From the NCBI GenBank assembly GCA_937885015.1, contig CALAAS010000014.1, positions 28,617 to 92,616 of the forward strand: a stretch of 64,000 nucleotides of DNA, written 5' to 3'. Within the stretch, counting starts at the first letter, position 1; each line of letters starts with the position of its first letter. Source of the stretch: an uncultured Clostridium sp. (GTDB lineage: Bacteria > Bacillota > Clostridia > Lachnospirales > Lachnospiraceae). The position numbers and the translations under genes are program-made. The notes below the pieces were generated by a model. That model ran no database searches, had not been told where the DNA came from, and saw nothing but the letters and a program-made list of their open reading frames with translations. Shown piece by piece: positions 25,383 to 35,291 of the stretch.

Positions 25383-28300
25383 CTACTGCAGCGGAAACAG
25401 TTCTGCCACAGCCGCATCCTTTTTCACATACTCCTCCATCTTCTCCCGAAGAGCTGCTTCATTTTTCACTTCCAGGGAGAGACTCATTTCATTGAGACAG
25501 GCAAATCGATTTCCCGGTGACCGGGTCTCTACTTCCCGACAGGCAATACTTCCCTCTGCCCGAAGCACTCTCTCCCCCATTTCCTCCTCTTCGATCTGAA
25601 ATTCCAGGATTTCCCCCTCGAACAGAACCTTCTCTCTGACATAAATCCCCCGATATACAGGTCTCATCTCCTCGTAGTGGTACTCCTCCTCTTCCGGAAG
25701 GATCCGAAGCCGCAGGTAAGGCCTTACCTCTTTTTTCCCATGATACTCAATAATCTCCTTGTCCAGAATATCTCCGGGAATCACAATAAAACGGGCCAGA
25801 TCCTTAAAATAGGCAAAGACCATTCCGGCCTCCAAAAGCACATCCACCACCGTCTGACAGAGGCTCTTCTGTTCTTCATCAAGATCCGGAAGCGTGGAAT
25901 AATACTTCGTCAGAGCAAGCAGATAGATATCCGGCACCTTGTCTTTTTCCGCACTGCCATGCACAGCCCCCTCCAGATAGGAAAACACCTGATCCTGCGT
26001 GGGTTTTCCCTCCAGAAAATACTCTGCGCTTTTGACTGTAAAATAGGCCCGAACCACACTCTCGTTCGTCTTTTTTCTGGAAGCATAGAATTCAAATACC
26101 CGATCCAGCTTTTTCGTGTCTCCCGTGAACAGCATCTGAGCAACCAGACGTTCCTCCAGATCATACGTCTCCACATGCTCTTTGATCCCCTGAAGCAGCA
26201 CCCGGTACATCTGTTCCACCGTTCCATTGAAATGCTCACAGAGATAATCCAGAGTCACGCTGTCACTCTTCTCCCTGCAAAATATATACCAGGCCAGAAA
26301 CAAAAGCCGGTCATCCTCATCAAACAGACGTTCCAAAACCATTTTCGTACAGAGCTTTAAAAGAATGGACACAGAAAGGCCCTCCAGGCCATACCGACAG
26401 ACCATCTCATAGGCTTCGTTAAAATAGTTCTGGCGAATCAATGTCTCACAGACCCCGTTCCGCTCTTCGCGGGTCAGCGTATCCTTCTCTACGCAAAGCA
26501 GATACGAGATGCTTCCGTCCCTGCTTTCCGCATCCATACCGTTGGCCTTTTTCCGATAATATCCCACTATAGCAGACAGGATTCTGGCCCGAAGAAGCGG
26601 GTGCAGTTTCATCTTCCGGTCCGCTGTCTCCAAAAGCGCCGCCTCATCCTTTCCCAGCGTCTCCTGCTCCATAACCCGAAAACAGGCATTGACAAAAAGG
26701 AACGGATGGCCCGGATCCATCTCAAAGCAGGCGGCCAGCAGCTCTTCATTCTCTTCCATTGCCGGTTCCTTCTCAAACCGGACATTTACATAACGGCTCC
26801 CATAAGCATCCTGAAACAGAATCACATCACGTTCCGAAAACAGCGGCACATAAGCTGCCCCATCTTTCAGCGGATAAGCATCCTCCGTCATCAGCTCTTC
26901 GTGGCGCACCACCACATAACGCATAGCCGCATCTTTGCAGCAAATCCGGTTTGATTTAAGGATTCCAGGCAGAACTCTGGCCAGCTGGCCGTCGATCATC
27001 TCCCGGTACACCAGTTTCTGATACAGCACCGCCAGGCAGCCATCCATACGGCCTGCCAGAAGCTGCTCCACTGTAAACTGCTCCATCTCCCGCTCATACA
27101 TCCGGTAAATCTCCGAAGACGGATCGCTGTAGGAGAGGATATTTCCGTACAGGCGTGCCCGGCTTTCTGCATCCAACTGAGCCGAATAAGAAAAATACAA
27201 AAGCACCTCCTGGGGCATCTGCTTTCCGTAATCGGACGGCAATGCGTACAGAAAATACTCATACAGCCTGGTCAGTTGAATCCCCTCTGCCACAGCTTTG
27301 CTGTACCAGGAAAACCACGGAGTCCCCCGCAGATTTTCCCGGATCATCACAGCACAGAGCGCCTCCAAAATCGCCCGTTCCGGATATTTTCCGTAGAGCG
27401 CCTCCAGAAGCTTTCGATAAAGGCTTTTTCCGCTGCGGCTTCCTCCCAGAATCCCCGCTGTCCGCAATGCCAGCTCCCGGCTTATCATACCACGCTTTGC
27501 CCCATAATAAAGGGCATGCAGTTCAAACGCCCCCATATTTTCCAAAAGCGACGGCTCCTGCTCCAGAAGCTTTAATCCCTCCACATAGAGGAAAGGGCTG
27601 CAGCACCCATCCTTAAACTCCTGCTCCATACTGATCAGAAGCGTCATGGGATTCTGGGTCAGCGCTTCATCCGTGCGCAGAAGCATCAGATAATAAAACA
27701 GATCCCCGTCTCCCTCTGAGGCATGACGCTGCAGCAGACGAATCAGAGAATCCCGCTGTTCCGAATCCTCCCGAAGGCATACCTGAAGATACTGGAACAG
27801 ACAGTAGGCTTTTGGATCCTCCGTGCGGGACGTCAGCGCCCGATCCCGAATCTCATCGAGAATCAGACATGCCTTTTCCTTTCGGTCTGTCAGCAGATAA
27901 ATCTCTGCCTGCAAAAGCTTCAGAATCGGATCATCCCGCATCATCTTCATCAGATCCAGTTCCTTCTGCATGCGGTTTAATGCAACGCCTTCGCCGTACA
28001 TCCCGCTCTCATATTCCAGCCTGGCCTCCAGATAGCGGCCGAATTCCTCCCGGAAAGCCATCTTGCTCCGATCCCGTTCCCCGGAATTCATGGTTACCTC
28101 CACCGGAACCCGCGTTATTCCCCGGGCAGTTTTTATGGAGACAGTCCCGAAATTTTTTCCGGCATGCAGCCGCTCTGCCAGAATGCCAAAGGGAAGTCGA
28201 AACACACCGTCCACAAACTCTGCCTGTGTGGCGCTCTTTTGGGGAAGATGGATAAAATCACCATCCGCCGATGCCTCCAGGTACAGATATCCCCATGTGT

Positions 28301-28958
28301 CAATCCGGATGGTTACCGCATCATCCACACGTCCCGTCACATTCTGATATGTCTTTTTCTGATCCTCCACCATAAGGCGAATTGGCTGCTTAACTCCCAG
28401 AGCCACCAGAAATTCCTCCATGAAATTCTGACGGTTTCCGTGCCCTTTCAGGCCATCATAAATCGCACGCACGTGAAGATCCTGCATGAAGGGCGCTTCC
28501 GGAAAATCCGGGTACTCTAAAAGGCGCAGAGCCGTATCCATGTCATGCTCCGCGACTCCACGAAAATCTTCTGCCGTATGTAGATCCCCCAAAATCTGGC
28601 CGGAGGCCGCCATATCCACATGAAACTGAAAGGGAATTTCCTTCTCCCCACAGTTTGTTACCAGAAAAAAAGAACCCTCAATCTCATCTCCCGCTGTCAA
28701 AAACGAGGTATCCACCTCGTAGACCATACGGCATCGAAGCCCGCCAAACGTATTATTATCATTCGGAATCCTGACCCGGCTGTGGGAGGAATACACAAAT
28801 CCCTTCACATTCAGGCCGTTTTCACTGCCAATCAACAGCTCCCGCCGGACGATCCCGTTCATCCTCAGGGTCTCTTCTATTATTTCAGGCGACCAGATCA
28901 TCCTCGGAAGCTCCGAATCAATTATCCCTTTCGCCAGACGGTTAATCCGTTCTTTCAT
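25383..28958 (-). CDS. DUF5717-like giant scaffold protein
   Basis: 1191 aa, among the largest genes here. ATG 28958 has GGGTGGT just upstream; an in-frame GTG 3 codons earlier is less likely. Layout: two beta-sandwich-like domains (about 30-120 and 190-300), a long alpha-helical solenoid of TPR-like repeats (about 310-1030), and a beta-rich C-terminal domain (about 1050-1190). There is no signal peptide, membrane segment or catalytic motif, so it is probably a cytoplasmic scaffold. First gene of the operon with the actin-like protein and the small TPR-like protein. Function unknown. Confidence 0.82.
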   Translation of the reverse strand: MKERINRLAKGIIDSELPRMIWSPEIIEETLRMNGIVRRELLIGSENGLNVKGFVYSSHSRVRIPNDNNTFGGLRCRMVYEVDTSFLTAGDEIEGSFFLVTNCGEKEIPFQFHVDMAASGQILGDLHTAEDFRGVAEHDMDTALRLLEYPDFPEAPFMQDLHVRAIYDGLKGHGNRQNFMEEFLVALGVKQPIRLMVEDQKKTYQNVTGRVDDAVTIRIDTWGYLYLEASADGDFIHLPQKSATQAEFVDGVFRLPFGILAERLHAGKNFGTVSIKTARGITRVPVEVTMNSGERDRSKMAFREEFGRYLEARLEYESGMYGEGVALNRMQKELDLMKMMRDDPILKLLQAEIYLLTDRKEKACLILDEIRDRALTSRTEDPKAYCLFQYLQVCLREDSEQRDSLIRLLQRHASEGDGDLFYYLMLLRTDEALTQNPMTLLISMEQEFKDGCCSPFLYVEGLKLLEQEPSLLENMGAFELHALYYGAKRGMISRELALRTAGILGGSRSGKSLYRKLLEALYGKYPERAILEALCAVMIRENLRGTPWFSWYSKAVAEGIQLTRLYEYFLYALPSDYGKQMPQEVLLYFSYSAQLDAESRARLYGNILSYSDPSSEIYRMYEREMEQFTVEQLLAGRMDGCLAVLYQKLVYREMIDGQLARVLPGILKSNRICCKDAAMRYVVVRHEELMTEDAYPLKDGAAYVPLFSERDVILFQDAYGSRYVNVRFEKEPAMEENEELLAACFEMDPGHPFLFVNACFRVMEQETLGKDEAALLETADRKMKLHPLLRARILSAIVGYYRKKANGMDAESRDGSISYLLCVEKDTLTREERNGVCETLIRQNYFNEAYEMVCRYGLEGLSVSILLKLCTKMVLERLFDEDDRLLFLAWYIFCREKSDSVTLDYLCEHFNGTVEQMYRVLLQGIKEHVETYDLEERLVAQMLFTGDTKKLDRVFEFYASRKKTNESVVRAYFTVKSAEYFLEGKPTQDQVFSYLEGAVHGSAEKDKVPDIYLLALTKYYSTLPDLDEEQKSLCQTVVDVLLEAGMVFAYFKDLARFIVIPGDILDKEIIEYHGKKEVRPYLRLRILPEEEEYHYEEMRPVYRGIYVREKVLFEGEILEFQIEEEEMGERVLRAEGSIACREVETRSPGNRFACLNEMSLSLEVKNEAALREKMEEYVKKDAAVAELFPLQ

Positions 28959-29061
28959 CTTTACCACCCGCTGTTTTACTCATTCTGATTCATTTTACCA
29001 TACTTTACATACATTTACGAGACATAAATCGACTTTTTCCTGTAAAAAAACCAATGGCTTC

Positions 29062-29090
29062 TTGATTTAAAATGGCAAAGTTGCTATGAT
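29062..29090 (+). promoter_or_regulatory. Malic enzyme promoter
   Basis: TTGATT (29062-29067), 17-bp spacer, TATGAT (29085-29090), 32 bp before the ATG. Confidence 0.65.
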
Positions 29091-29122
29091 ATACAGGAGA
29101 AAATTCAGAAAGGATACATACC

Positions 29123-30271
29123 ATGACAAACAGCGAAAAAGCATTGGAACTTCATGAAAAATGGAACGGAAAGCTGGATACCGTCTCCAAAGCCCAGGTC
29201 AGGACACGGAAAGATCTGGCCCTCTGTTATACCCCCGGCGTGGCAGAACCCTGCAAGGTCATTGCAAAGGATCCGGAGGCAGCTTACCGTTATACCATTA
29301 AGGCCAACACCGTTGCCGTTGTATCGGATGGAAGCGCCGTTTTAGGCCTTGGAAATATCGGTCCCCTGGCTGCCATGCCAGTTATGGAGGGAAAAGCCGT
29401 TCTCTTCAAGGAATTCGGCGGAATCAATGCATTCCCCATCTGCCTTGATACCCAGGATACGGAAGAGATTATTGAAACGGTAGTCCGCATCGCACCGGCC
29501 TTTGGCGGTATCAATCTGGAGGACATTTCTGCCCCCCGCTGTTTTGAAATTGAAGAGCGCTTAAAAGAGCGCCTGAATATCCCGGTCTTCCACGATGACC
29601 AGCACGGAACCGCCATTGTGGTCCTGGCCGGTATCATCAATGCCCTAAAGGTAACCGGAAAGAAAAAAGAAAACTGCCGCGTAGTAGTAAACGGAGCCGG
29701 AAGCGCCGGAATTGCCATTTCGAAGCTGCTTCTGACTTACGGTTTTCCCAATCTGACCCTCTGCGACAAAACCGGCATTCTGTGTAAGGGTATGGAAGGT
29801 CTCAACTGGATGCAGGAAAAGATGATGGAAGTCACAAACCTGGAACATCGCACTGGCTCTCTGGCAGACGCATTAAAAGGCGCGGATATTTTCGTAGGCG
29901 TATCGGCTCCCGGCATTGTAACCCAGGAGATGGTTGCTTCCATGAACCATGACGCGATTCTCTTTGCCATGGCCAATCCGGTTCCGGAAATCATGCCGGA
30001 TCTCGCAAAAGCTGCAGGAGCCCGCGTAATTGGAACCGGCCGTTCCGATTTCCCCAACCAGGTTAATAACGTACTGATTTTCCCCGGTATTTTCCGCGGC
30101 GCCCTGGAAGGACGGGCCACAGCCATCACAGAAGAGATGAAGCTGGCTGCCGCCCGCGCCATCGCCTCCCTGGTAGACGACAGCGAACTTGGCGATGAAA
30201 ATATTCTTCCGGCCGCTTTTGATCCACGAGTTGCAGATGTCGTCTCCCGTGCTGTCAAAGAGTATATTTAA
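29123..30271 (+). CDS. NAD(P)-dependent malic enzyme
   Basis: Oxidative decarboxylation of malate to pyruvate and CO2; 382 aa, the short bacterial form without a phosphotransacetylase domain. Motifs: the catalytic tyrosine/proline region CYTPGVAEPC, KANTVAVVSDGSAVLGLGNIG, KEFGGINAFPICLDT with the catalytic lysine, FHDDQHGTA with metal-binding aspartates, and the Rossmann VVNGAGSAGIAI. No basic residue is obvious at the end of the second Rossmann strand, so NAD is likely but unproven. A DUF4364 gene follows after 24 bp. Confidence 0.94.
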   Translation: MTNSEKALELHEKWNGKLDTVSKAQVRTRKDLALCYTPGVAEPCKVIAKDPEAAYRYTIKANTVAVVSDGSAVLGLGNIGPLAAMPVMEGKAVLFKEFGGINAFPICLDTQDTEEIIETVVRIAPAFGGINLEDISAPRCFEIEERLKERLNIPVFHDDQHGTAIVVLAGIINALKVTGKKKENCRVVVNGAGSAGIAISKLLLTYGFPNLTLCDKTGILCKGMEGLNWMQEKMMEVTNLEHRTGSLADALKGADIFVGVSAPGIVTQEMVASMNHDAILFAMANPVPEIMPDLAKAAGARVIGTGRSDFPNQVNNVLIFPGIFRGALEGRATAITEEMKLAAARAIASLVDDSELGDENILPAAFDPRVADVVSRAVKEYI

Positions 30272-30295
30272 TCCCTGCTATGAAGGAGTTTTCCC

Positions 30296-30841
30296 ATGCT
30301 TTCTGAACCCATGACCCTGTATAAACTGATGAATCTGTATATGCTGCATCAGGTCAATTTTCCACTGACCAATGCCCAGCTTTCCAACTTTTTTCTGGAC
30401 CGGGAATACACTACATATTTCACACTCCAGCAGGCTCTAAACGAGCTTCTGGAAGCTGGTCTCATCAAAGTGGAAACCATGCATAACAGCTCCCGCTACG
30501 AAATTACCAGAGAGGGCGAAGAAACTCTGGACTTCTTCGGAAAAAACATTTCTCCGGCCATCATCCAGGATATGGATGAATATCTGAAAGAAAACCGGTT
30601 CCGAATGCGCAATGAAGTGGGACTTGTCTCAGATTTTTACAAATCCACCAATCAGGACTATGTGGTTCACTGTGAGGTGCGGGAAGGCAAAACGGTACTC
30701 ATCGGACTGGATGTCTCCGTTCCAGACAAGGAACAGGCTGAAATCATGTGCAGCCACTGGAAAGAACGCAGCCAGGAAATTTATGCCTATATCATGAAAT
30801 CCCTGATGAGTCCCCGGCCGCCGGAAAAAGGCGGGATATAA
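30296..30841 (+). CDS. DUF4364 family winged-helix protein
   Basis: 181 aa; I recognise DUF4364, common in clostridia. The N-terminal 80 residues form a winged helix (MTLYKLMNLYMLHQV, then LQQALNELLEAGLIKVE and SRYEITREG), close in style to PadR regulators; the rest is a mixed domain ending in VVHCEVREGKTVLIGLDVSVP. Probably a transcription regulator or DNA-binding protein; target unknown. AAGGAG precedes the ATG. It is likely cotranscribed with malic enzyme. Confidence 0.85.
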   Translation: MLSEPMTLYKLMNLYMLHQVNFPLTNAQLSNFFLDREYTTYFTLQQALNELLEAGLIKVETMHNSSRYEITREGEETLDFFGKNISPAIIQDMDEYLKENRFRMRNEVGLVSDFYKSTNQDYVVHCEVREGKTVLIGLDVSVPDKEQAEIMCSHWKERSQEIYAYIMKSLMSPRPPEKGGI

Positions 30842-30863
30842 TAATATCTGCTCTCCCAATCGT

Positions 30864-30926
30864 CAAAAAACGAGCCGCTGCTACGTAGATGATCACTCAT
30901 ACATGTTGCAACGGCCCCGTTTTTTC
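30864..30926. terminator. Bidirectional terminator
   Basis: AAAAAACG...CGTTTTTT with an inner GCCG/CGGC pair and a long loop; serves the convergent DUF4364 and engB genes. Confidence 0.8.
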
Positions 30927-31520
30927 TTATAGTTCTCCGGTCATCAAACCCTCTATATATTCCCAGATTTCTTCTCTTCCCTGCTTGGTTTCCGCAGAAA
31001 AAGGAATCATGGTTACCTCTTTTCCGATCCCCAGACCGGTTCGCAAAATTTTAAGCTGTTTCTCCATCTGGCTCCGCTTGATTTTATCCGCCTTGGTGGC
31101 AATGAGCACCGGCTGAAATCCCTGATCCACAATCCAGTCATACATCAGCTTATCATTATCTGACGGTTCATGACGAATATCAATCAAAAGAAAGACGCAG
31201 CGCAGCATCTCTGATTTATGCAGATAACGCTCAATCATTTTGCCCCATTTGGCCTTTACCTCCACGCTGGCCCTGGCATATCCGTACCCCGGCAAATCCA
31301 CATAGTAAAATGCATCATTGATGTGATAAAAATTGATGGTCTGCGTCTTACCAGGCTGAGCAGACGTCCTGGCAAAAGACTTCCGATTCATCAGCGCGTT
31401 AATCAGGGATGATTTTCCCACATTGGACTTGCCTGCAAAGGCAAATTCCGGCTGCGTATTCTCCGGAAGACGGCTGGTTACCCCGCAGACCGTCTCCAAA
31501 TCCACCTGTTTTATAATCAT
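30927..31520 (-). CDS. engB: Ribosome biogenesis GTPase EngB (YsxC/YihA)
   Basis: 197-aa GTPase needed for 50S subunit assembly. Motifs: G1 GKSNVGKSS (about 30-38), G2 PGKTQTINF, G3 DLPGYG and G4 TKADK. Its ATG overlaps the lon stop as ATGA, so translation is coupled. Last gene of the tig-clpP-clpX-lon-engB operon, an order typical of clostridia and bacilli. Confidence 0.95.
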   Translation of the reverse strand: MIIKQVDLETVCGVTSRLPENTQPEFAFAGKSNVGKSSLINALMNRKSFARTSAQPGKTQTINFYHINDAFYYVDLPGYGYARASVEVKAKWGKMIERYLHKSEMLRCVFLLIDIRHEPSDNDKLMYDWIVDQGFQPVLIATKADKIKRSQMEKQLKILRTGLGIGKEVTMIPFSAETKQGREEIWEYIEGLMTGEL

Positions 31521-33850
31521 TGCATTTCCTCCTGAACCGGAACAAGGGCCTCCCGCAGCACGTCCTCCATCTCTCGGACGTAAACGATCTCCAGTCCCTT
31601 TGTGATCTCCCGCGACAGTTCCTCCACGTCCGGACGGTTTTTCTCCGGCACCAGCACCTTTTCCATGTGAGCCATCCGGGCTGCCAAAAGTTTTTCCTTC
31701 AGTCCGCCAATCATCAGCACATGGCCTCGCAGTGTGATTTCCCCGGTCATAGCCGTTTTTCCAGACACCAGACGCCCTGTTACTGCAGACAGCATGGCCG
31801 TCGCCATGGTAATACCAGCAGATGGTCCGTCTTTGGGGACTGCACCCTCCGGGATATGGATATGAATATCATGCTTTTCAAAATAGTCCTCTTCCACCCC
31901 ATAGGCAGAGGATGCCACGGAACGCACATAGGTCAATGCCGTCTGAGCCGACTCTTTCATCACATCCCCCAACTGGCCCGTCATCTGCAGATTTCCCTTT
32001 CCAGGCATCACATTTACCTCAATCTGCAGCGTGTCACCGCCCACCTGGGTCCAGGCCAGTCCCCGGACAATTCCTACCTGTGGCTCTGTTCCTGCCTCGT
32101 CAAAGAGCACCTTCTCCCGGCCCAGGTAGTGCTCCAGATTCTTCTCCGTAACCCGGATGGAGGTTTTATGGTGCTCCAGCACCTCTCTCGCCGCCTTTCG
32201 GCAGATGTCTCCCACCCGACGTTCCAGGTTCCGCACTCCCGCCTCTCTGGTATAATTGTGAATCATCTTTACCAGCGCCGGATTCGTAATAGACAGCTGC
32301 TCTCTGGTAAGTCCGTTCCTTTCCAGCTGCTTTGGAATCAGATAATTCTTTCCGATATGGAACTTTTCATTCTCCGTATAACTGCTGACCTCGATGATCT
32401 CCATGCGGTCCAGAAGCGGCCCGGGAATCGTCTGAGTCGTATTGGCTGTGGCAATAAACAACACTTCCGACAGGTTAATGGGAAGTTCAATGTAATGATC
32501 CCGGAAACGGACGTTCTGCTCGCTGTCCAGCACCTCCAAAAGAGCCGAGGATGTATCGCCCTTGTAGTCGCTGCTAACCTTGTCAATCTCATCCAGAAGC
32601 ATCAGCGGATTGGCAACACCGGCCTGCTTCAGTCCTTCCACAATCCGCCCCGGCATGGCCCCGACATAGGTCTTTCTGTGCCCCCGGATCTCCGCCTCAT
32701 CCCGGACGCCTCCCAGGCTGATCCGCACGTATTTACGCCCCATGGCCCTGGCAATGGACCTGGCAATGGAGGTCTTTCCCGTACCAGGCGGTCCAACCAG
32801 ACACAAGATGGGACTGGTTCCTTTTCTGGTCAGAATCCGCACGGCAAGATACTCCAGCACCCGTTCTTTTACCTGTTCCAGTCCGTAATGATCTGCTTCC
32901 AAAATCTCCTGGGCACGGGAAAGACTCTTGTTGTCTTTTGTCATCTTGTTCCAGGGCAGCTCCAGCACTGTTTCCAGATACGTCCGAATCACATTGGCAT
33001 CCTGACTTCCAGGCGGCATATTTTGAAACCGTCCCACCTCCTTAAGAAGCCGCTCCTTGATCTCCTGATCTGCCTTGAGGACTCCGATCTGTTCCCGAAG
33101 CTCATCAGCATCGGAAAGCGGATCCTCCCCCAGCTCTTCCCGGATCACTCGCAGCTGTTCCCGGAGAATATATTCCTTCTGATTCTGATCCAGAGAAGCT
33201 TTTACTTTATTCTGAAACTCCCGCTTTACGCGGTATACCTCTGTCTCCGTCAAAAGCAGCTGCAGCTCTGTCGCATAAAGAAAGCTGAGGCTTCCGCACT
33301 CCAAAATCTTCTGCCGCGCCTCAAAACTCCAGGGAAACTGCAGGCCAATCTGCTCTGTCAACTCCTCCAGGGAGGAAACGGCCATCATCGGACCAATCAA
33401 GTCGCGCCCCGCTGAGGAATTAAGTTTCCCATATTCCTCCAGCTTTTCCTTCAGAATACGGCACATAGCCTCTTTCTCCACCGAATTTAAATCATCCTCT
33501 GGAGCTTCACTGCCCCGAACGTAGGCCGCATAGTAAGGGCCATCGGAAAAAAGCTCCAAAAGCTCCGCCCGGCTGCGGCCCTCTACGGTTACACGGATCA
33601 TTCCCCCCGGCATCCGGACAAGCTGCTTTAAAAATCCAATGGTTCCCACCCCATACAGGCCATCCATATCTGGAATCATCTCATCCGGCTGTTTCTGCGT
33701 AACCAGAAATACATTCTGATCTCCCGTCATTGCCGCTTCCACCGCAGCTACAGACTTCCCCCGGATAATATCGAAATTGATCGTCATCCGCGGCAGCACG
33801 GTCAGCCCCCGCAGGGCAATGACCGGTATCTTTTTACTGTTTTCTTCCAT
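31517..33850 (-). CDS. lon: ATP-dependent protease Lon
   Basis: 777-aa LonA: N-terminal substrate-binding domain (about 1-200), coiled-coil, AAA+ domain with Walker A GPPGTGKTS and Walker B MLLDEIDK, and C-terminal serine-lysine protease domain with catalytic PKDGPSAG and the lysine in VSGKTAMTGEITLRG. It degrades misfolded and regulatory proteins in the cytoplasm. GCAGGAGA precedes ATG 33850. A 10-codon ORF sits between clpX and lon. Confidence 0.96.
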   Translation of the reverse strand: MEENSKKIPVIALRGLTVLPRMTINFDIIRGKSVAAVEAAMTGDQNVFLVTQKQPDEMIPDMDGLYGVGTIGFLKQLVRMPGGMIRVTVEGRSRAELLELFSDGPYYAAYVRGSEAPEDDLNSVEKEAMCRILKEKLEEYGKLNSSAGRDLIGPMMAVSSLEELTEQIGLQFPWSFEARQKILECGSLSFLYATELQLLLTETEVYRVKREFQNKVKASLDQNQKEYILREQLRVIREELGEDPLSDADELREQIGVLKADQEIKERLLKEVGRFQNMPPGSQDANVIRTYLETVLELPWNKMTKDNKSLSRAQEILEADHYGLEQVKERVLEYLAVRILTRKGTSPILCLVGPPGTGKTSIARSIARAMGRKYVRISLGGVRDEAEIRGHRKTYVGAMPGRIVEGLKQAGVANPLMLLDEIDKVSSDYKGDTSSALLEVLDSEQNVRFRDHYIELPINLSEVLFIATANTTQTIPGPLLDRMEIIEVSSYTENEKFHIGKNYLIPKQLERNGLTREQLSITNPALVKMIHNYTREAGVRNLERRVGDICRKAAREVLEHHKTSIRVTEKNLEHYLGREKVLFDEAGTEPQVGIVRGLAWTQVGGDTLQIEVNVMPGKGNLQMTGQLGDVMKESAQTALTYVRSVASSAYGVEEDYFEKHDIHIHIPEGAVPKDGPSAGITMATAMLSAVTGRLVSGKTAMTGEITLRGHVLMIGGLKEKLLAARMAHMEKVLVPEKNRPDVEELSREITKGLEIVYVREMEDVLREALVPVQEEMQ

Positions 33851-33964
33851 ACTTCTTTCGTCTCTCCTGCTTAAAAAGGGATCTGTAACATGAGCTCTGC
33901 CATCTTACAAACCCCTTTCTTCGTTCGCCTTTCAAAATCACATTCCGATCTTCCTTCCGACCGA

Positions 33965-35266
33965 TTATGCAATCTCTCCCGTCTTATCTTTTTCCGGATG
34001 CCCGGCAAAGGATTTACGGGGTACCGTATTATCCCGATATACCAGCTCCGGTTCACTCTTTCCTTCCACAACCTCCTGGGTAATGGTGCAGATTCCAATG
34101 GTGGAATCAGAAGGAATCTCGTACATGGTATCCATCATCAGCGCTTCCATAATAGAACGGAGTCCTCTGGCCCCGGTCTTTCTCTCCACCGCCATATGGG
34201 CAATGGCCTTCAGCGCCTCTGGAGTAAACTCCAGTTTTACACCATCCAGATCCAGTAACGCCTGATACTGTTTGATCAAAGCATTTTTCGGCTCACAGAG
34301 GATGCGAACCAGCGCTTCCTCCGTCAGCGTCTGAAGAGCAACTGTAACGGGCACACGGCCGATAAACTCCGGAATCAGACCAAACTTTGTCAGATCCTGG
34401 GGCATAACCTGTTTTAGAAGTTCATCAATATCCTGATTCTTCCGATCTACAATATCGGAGTTAAAACCAATGGAACCAGCTCCCAGGCGGCTGTCCACAA
34501 TCTTCTCCAGGCCGTCGAAGGCGCCCCCGCAGATAAACAGAATATTCGTCGTGTCAATCTGAATCAGCTCCTGCTGCGGATGCTTGCGGCCCCCCTGTGG
34601 CGGAACACTGGCAACTGTCCCCTCCAGTATCTTTAAAAGCGCCTGCTGAACACCTTCACCAGACACATCCCGCGTAATGGAAACATTCTCCGATTTCTTC
34701 GTAATCTTATCAATCTCGTCAATATAAATAATTCCATACTCCGCTTTGCTGACATCGTAGTCCGCAGCCTGAATAATCTTCAGAAGAATATTCTCCACGT
34801 CTTCCCCCACATACCCGGCCTCTGTCAGAGTTGTGGCATCGGCAATGGCAAAGGGAACATTCAGGATCTTGGCCAGCGTCTGTGCCAGATATGTTTTTCC
34901 AGAGCCAGTGGGCCCCAGCATCAGAATATTGCTCTTCTGAAGTTCGATGTCCTGTGCCGGCCGGGAGGTAATTCTCTTGTAATGATTATAAACTGCCACA
35001 GACAGTACCTTTTTGGCTTCATCCTGGCCAATCACATACTCATCCAGAAACTCCTTTATTTCCTTGGGTTTTAACAGATTGATCCCGCTGAAATCCGGCC
35101 CTTTGTCACTGGAATCGGCAAACTCCTCCTCCAGTATCTCCGCACAGAGTTCGATGCAGTCATCACAAATATATACATTATCCGAACCTGCAATCAGCTT
35201 TCTGACCTGGTCCTGGGTTTTGCCGCAAAAAGAGCAGCGAATCTTGTCGTCTGTTCTGCCTGGCAT
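33965..35266 (-). CDS. clpX: ATP-dependent Clp protease ATP-binding subunit ClpX
   Basis: 433-aa AAA+ unfoldase that feeds substrates to ClpP. N-terminal zinc-binding domain with CSFC and CDDCIELC (four cysteines), Walker A GPTGSGKT, Walker B IIYIDEIDK, the pore-region and the ClpP-docking IGF-type loop (GSIGFNSDI). GAGGTGG precedes ATG 35266. It lies 25 bp after clpP. Usual length for Firmicutes. Confidence 0.96.
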   Translation of the reverse strand: MPGRTDDKIRCSFCGKTQDQVRKLIAGSDNVYICDDCIELCAEILEEEFADSSDKGPDFSGINLLKPKEIKEFLDEYVIGQDEAKKVLSVAVYNHYKRITSRPAQDIELQKSNILMLGPTGSGKTYLAQTLAKILNVPFAIADATTLTEAGYVGEDVENILLKIIQAADYDVSKAEYGIIYIDEIDKITKKSENVSITRDVSGEGVQQALLKILEGTVASVPPQGGRKHPQQELIQIDTTNILFICGGAFDGLEKIVDSRLGAGSIGFNSDIVDRKNQDIDELLKQVMPQDLTKFGLIPEFIGRVPVTVALQTLTEEALVRILCEPKNALIKQYQALLDLDGVKLEFTPEALKAIAHMAVERKTGARGLRSIMEALMMDTMYEIPSDSTIGICTITQEVVEGKSEPELVYRDNTVPRKSFAGHPEKDKTGEIA

Positions 35267-35291
35267 ATATCCACCTCAATTCCTTTCCTGA

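Noticed and set aside
31520..33415. 631-codon plus-strand reading frame
   Set aside because: Antisense shadow of lon without binding site or recognisable motif.
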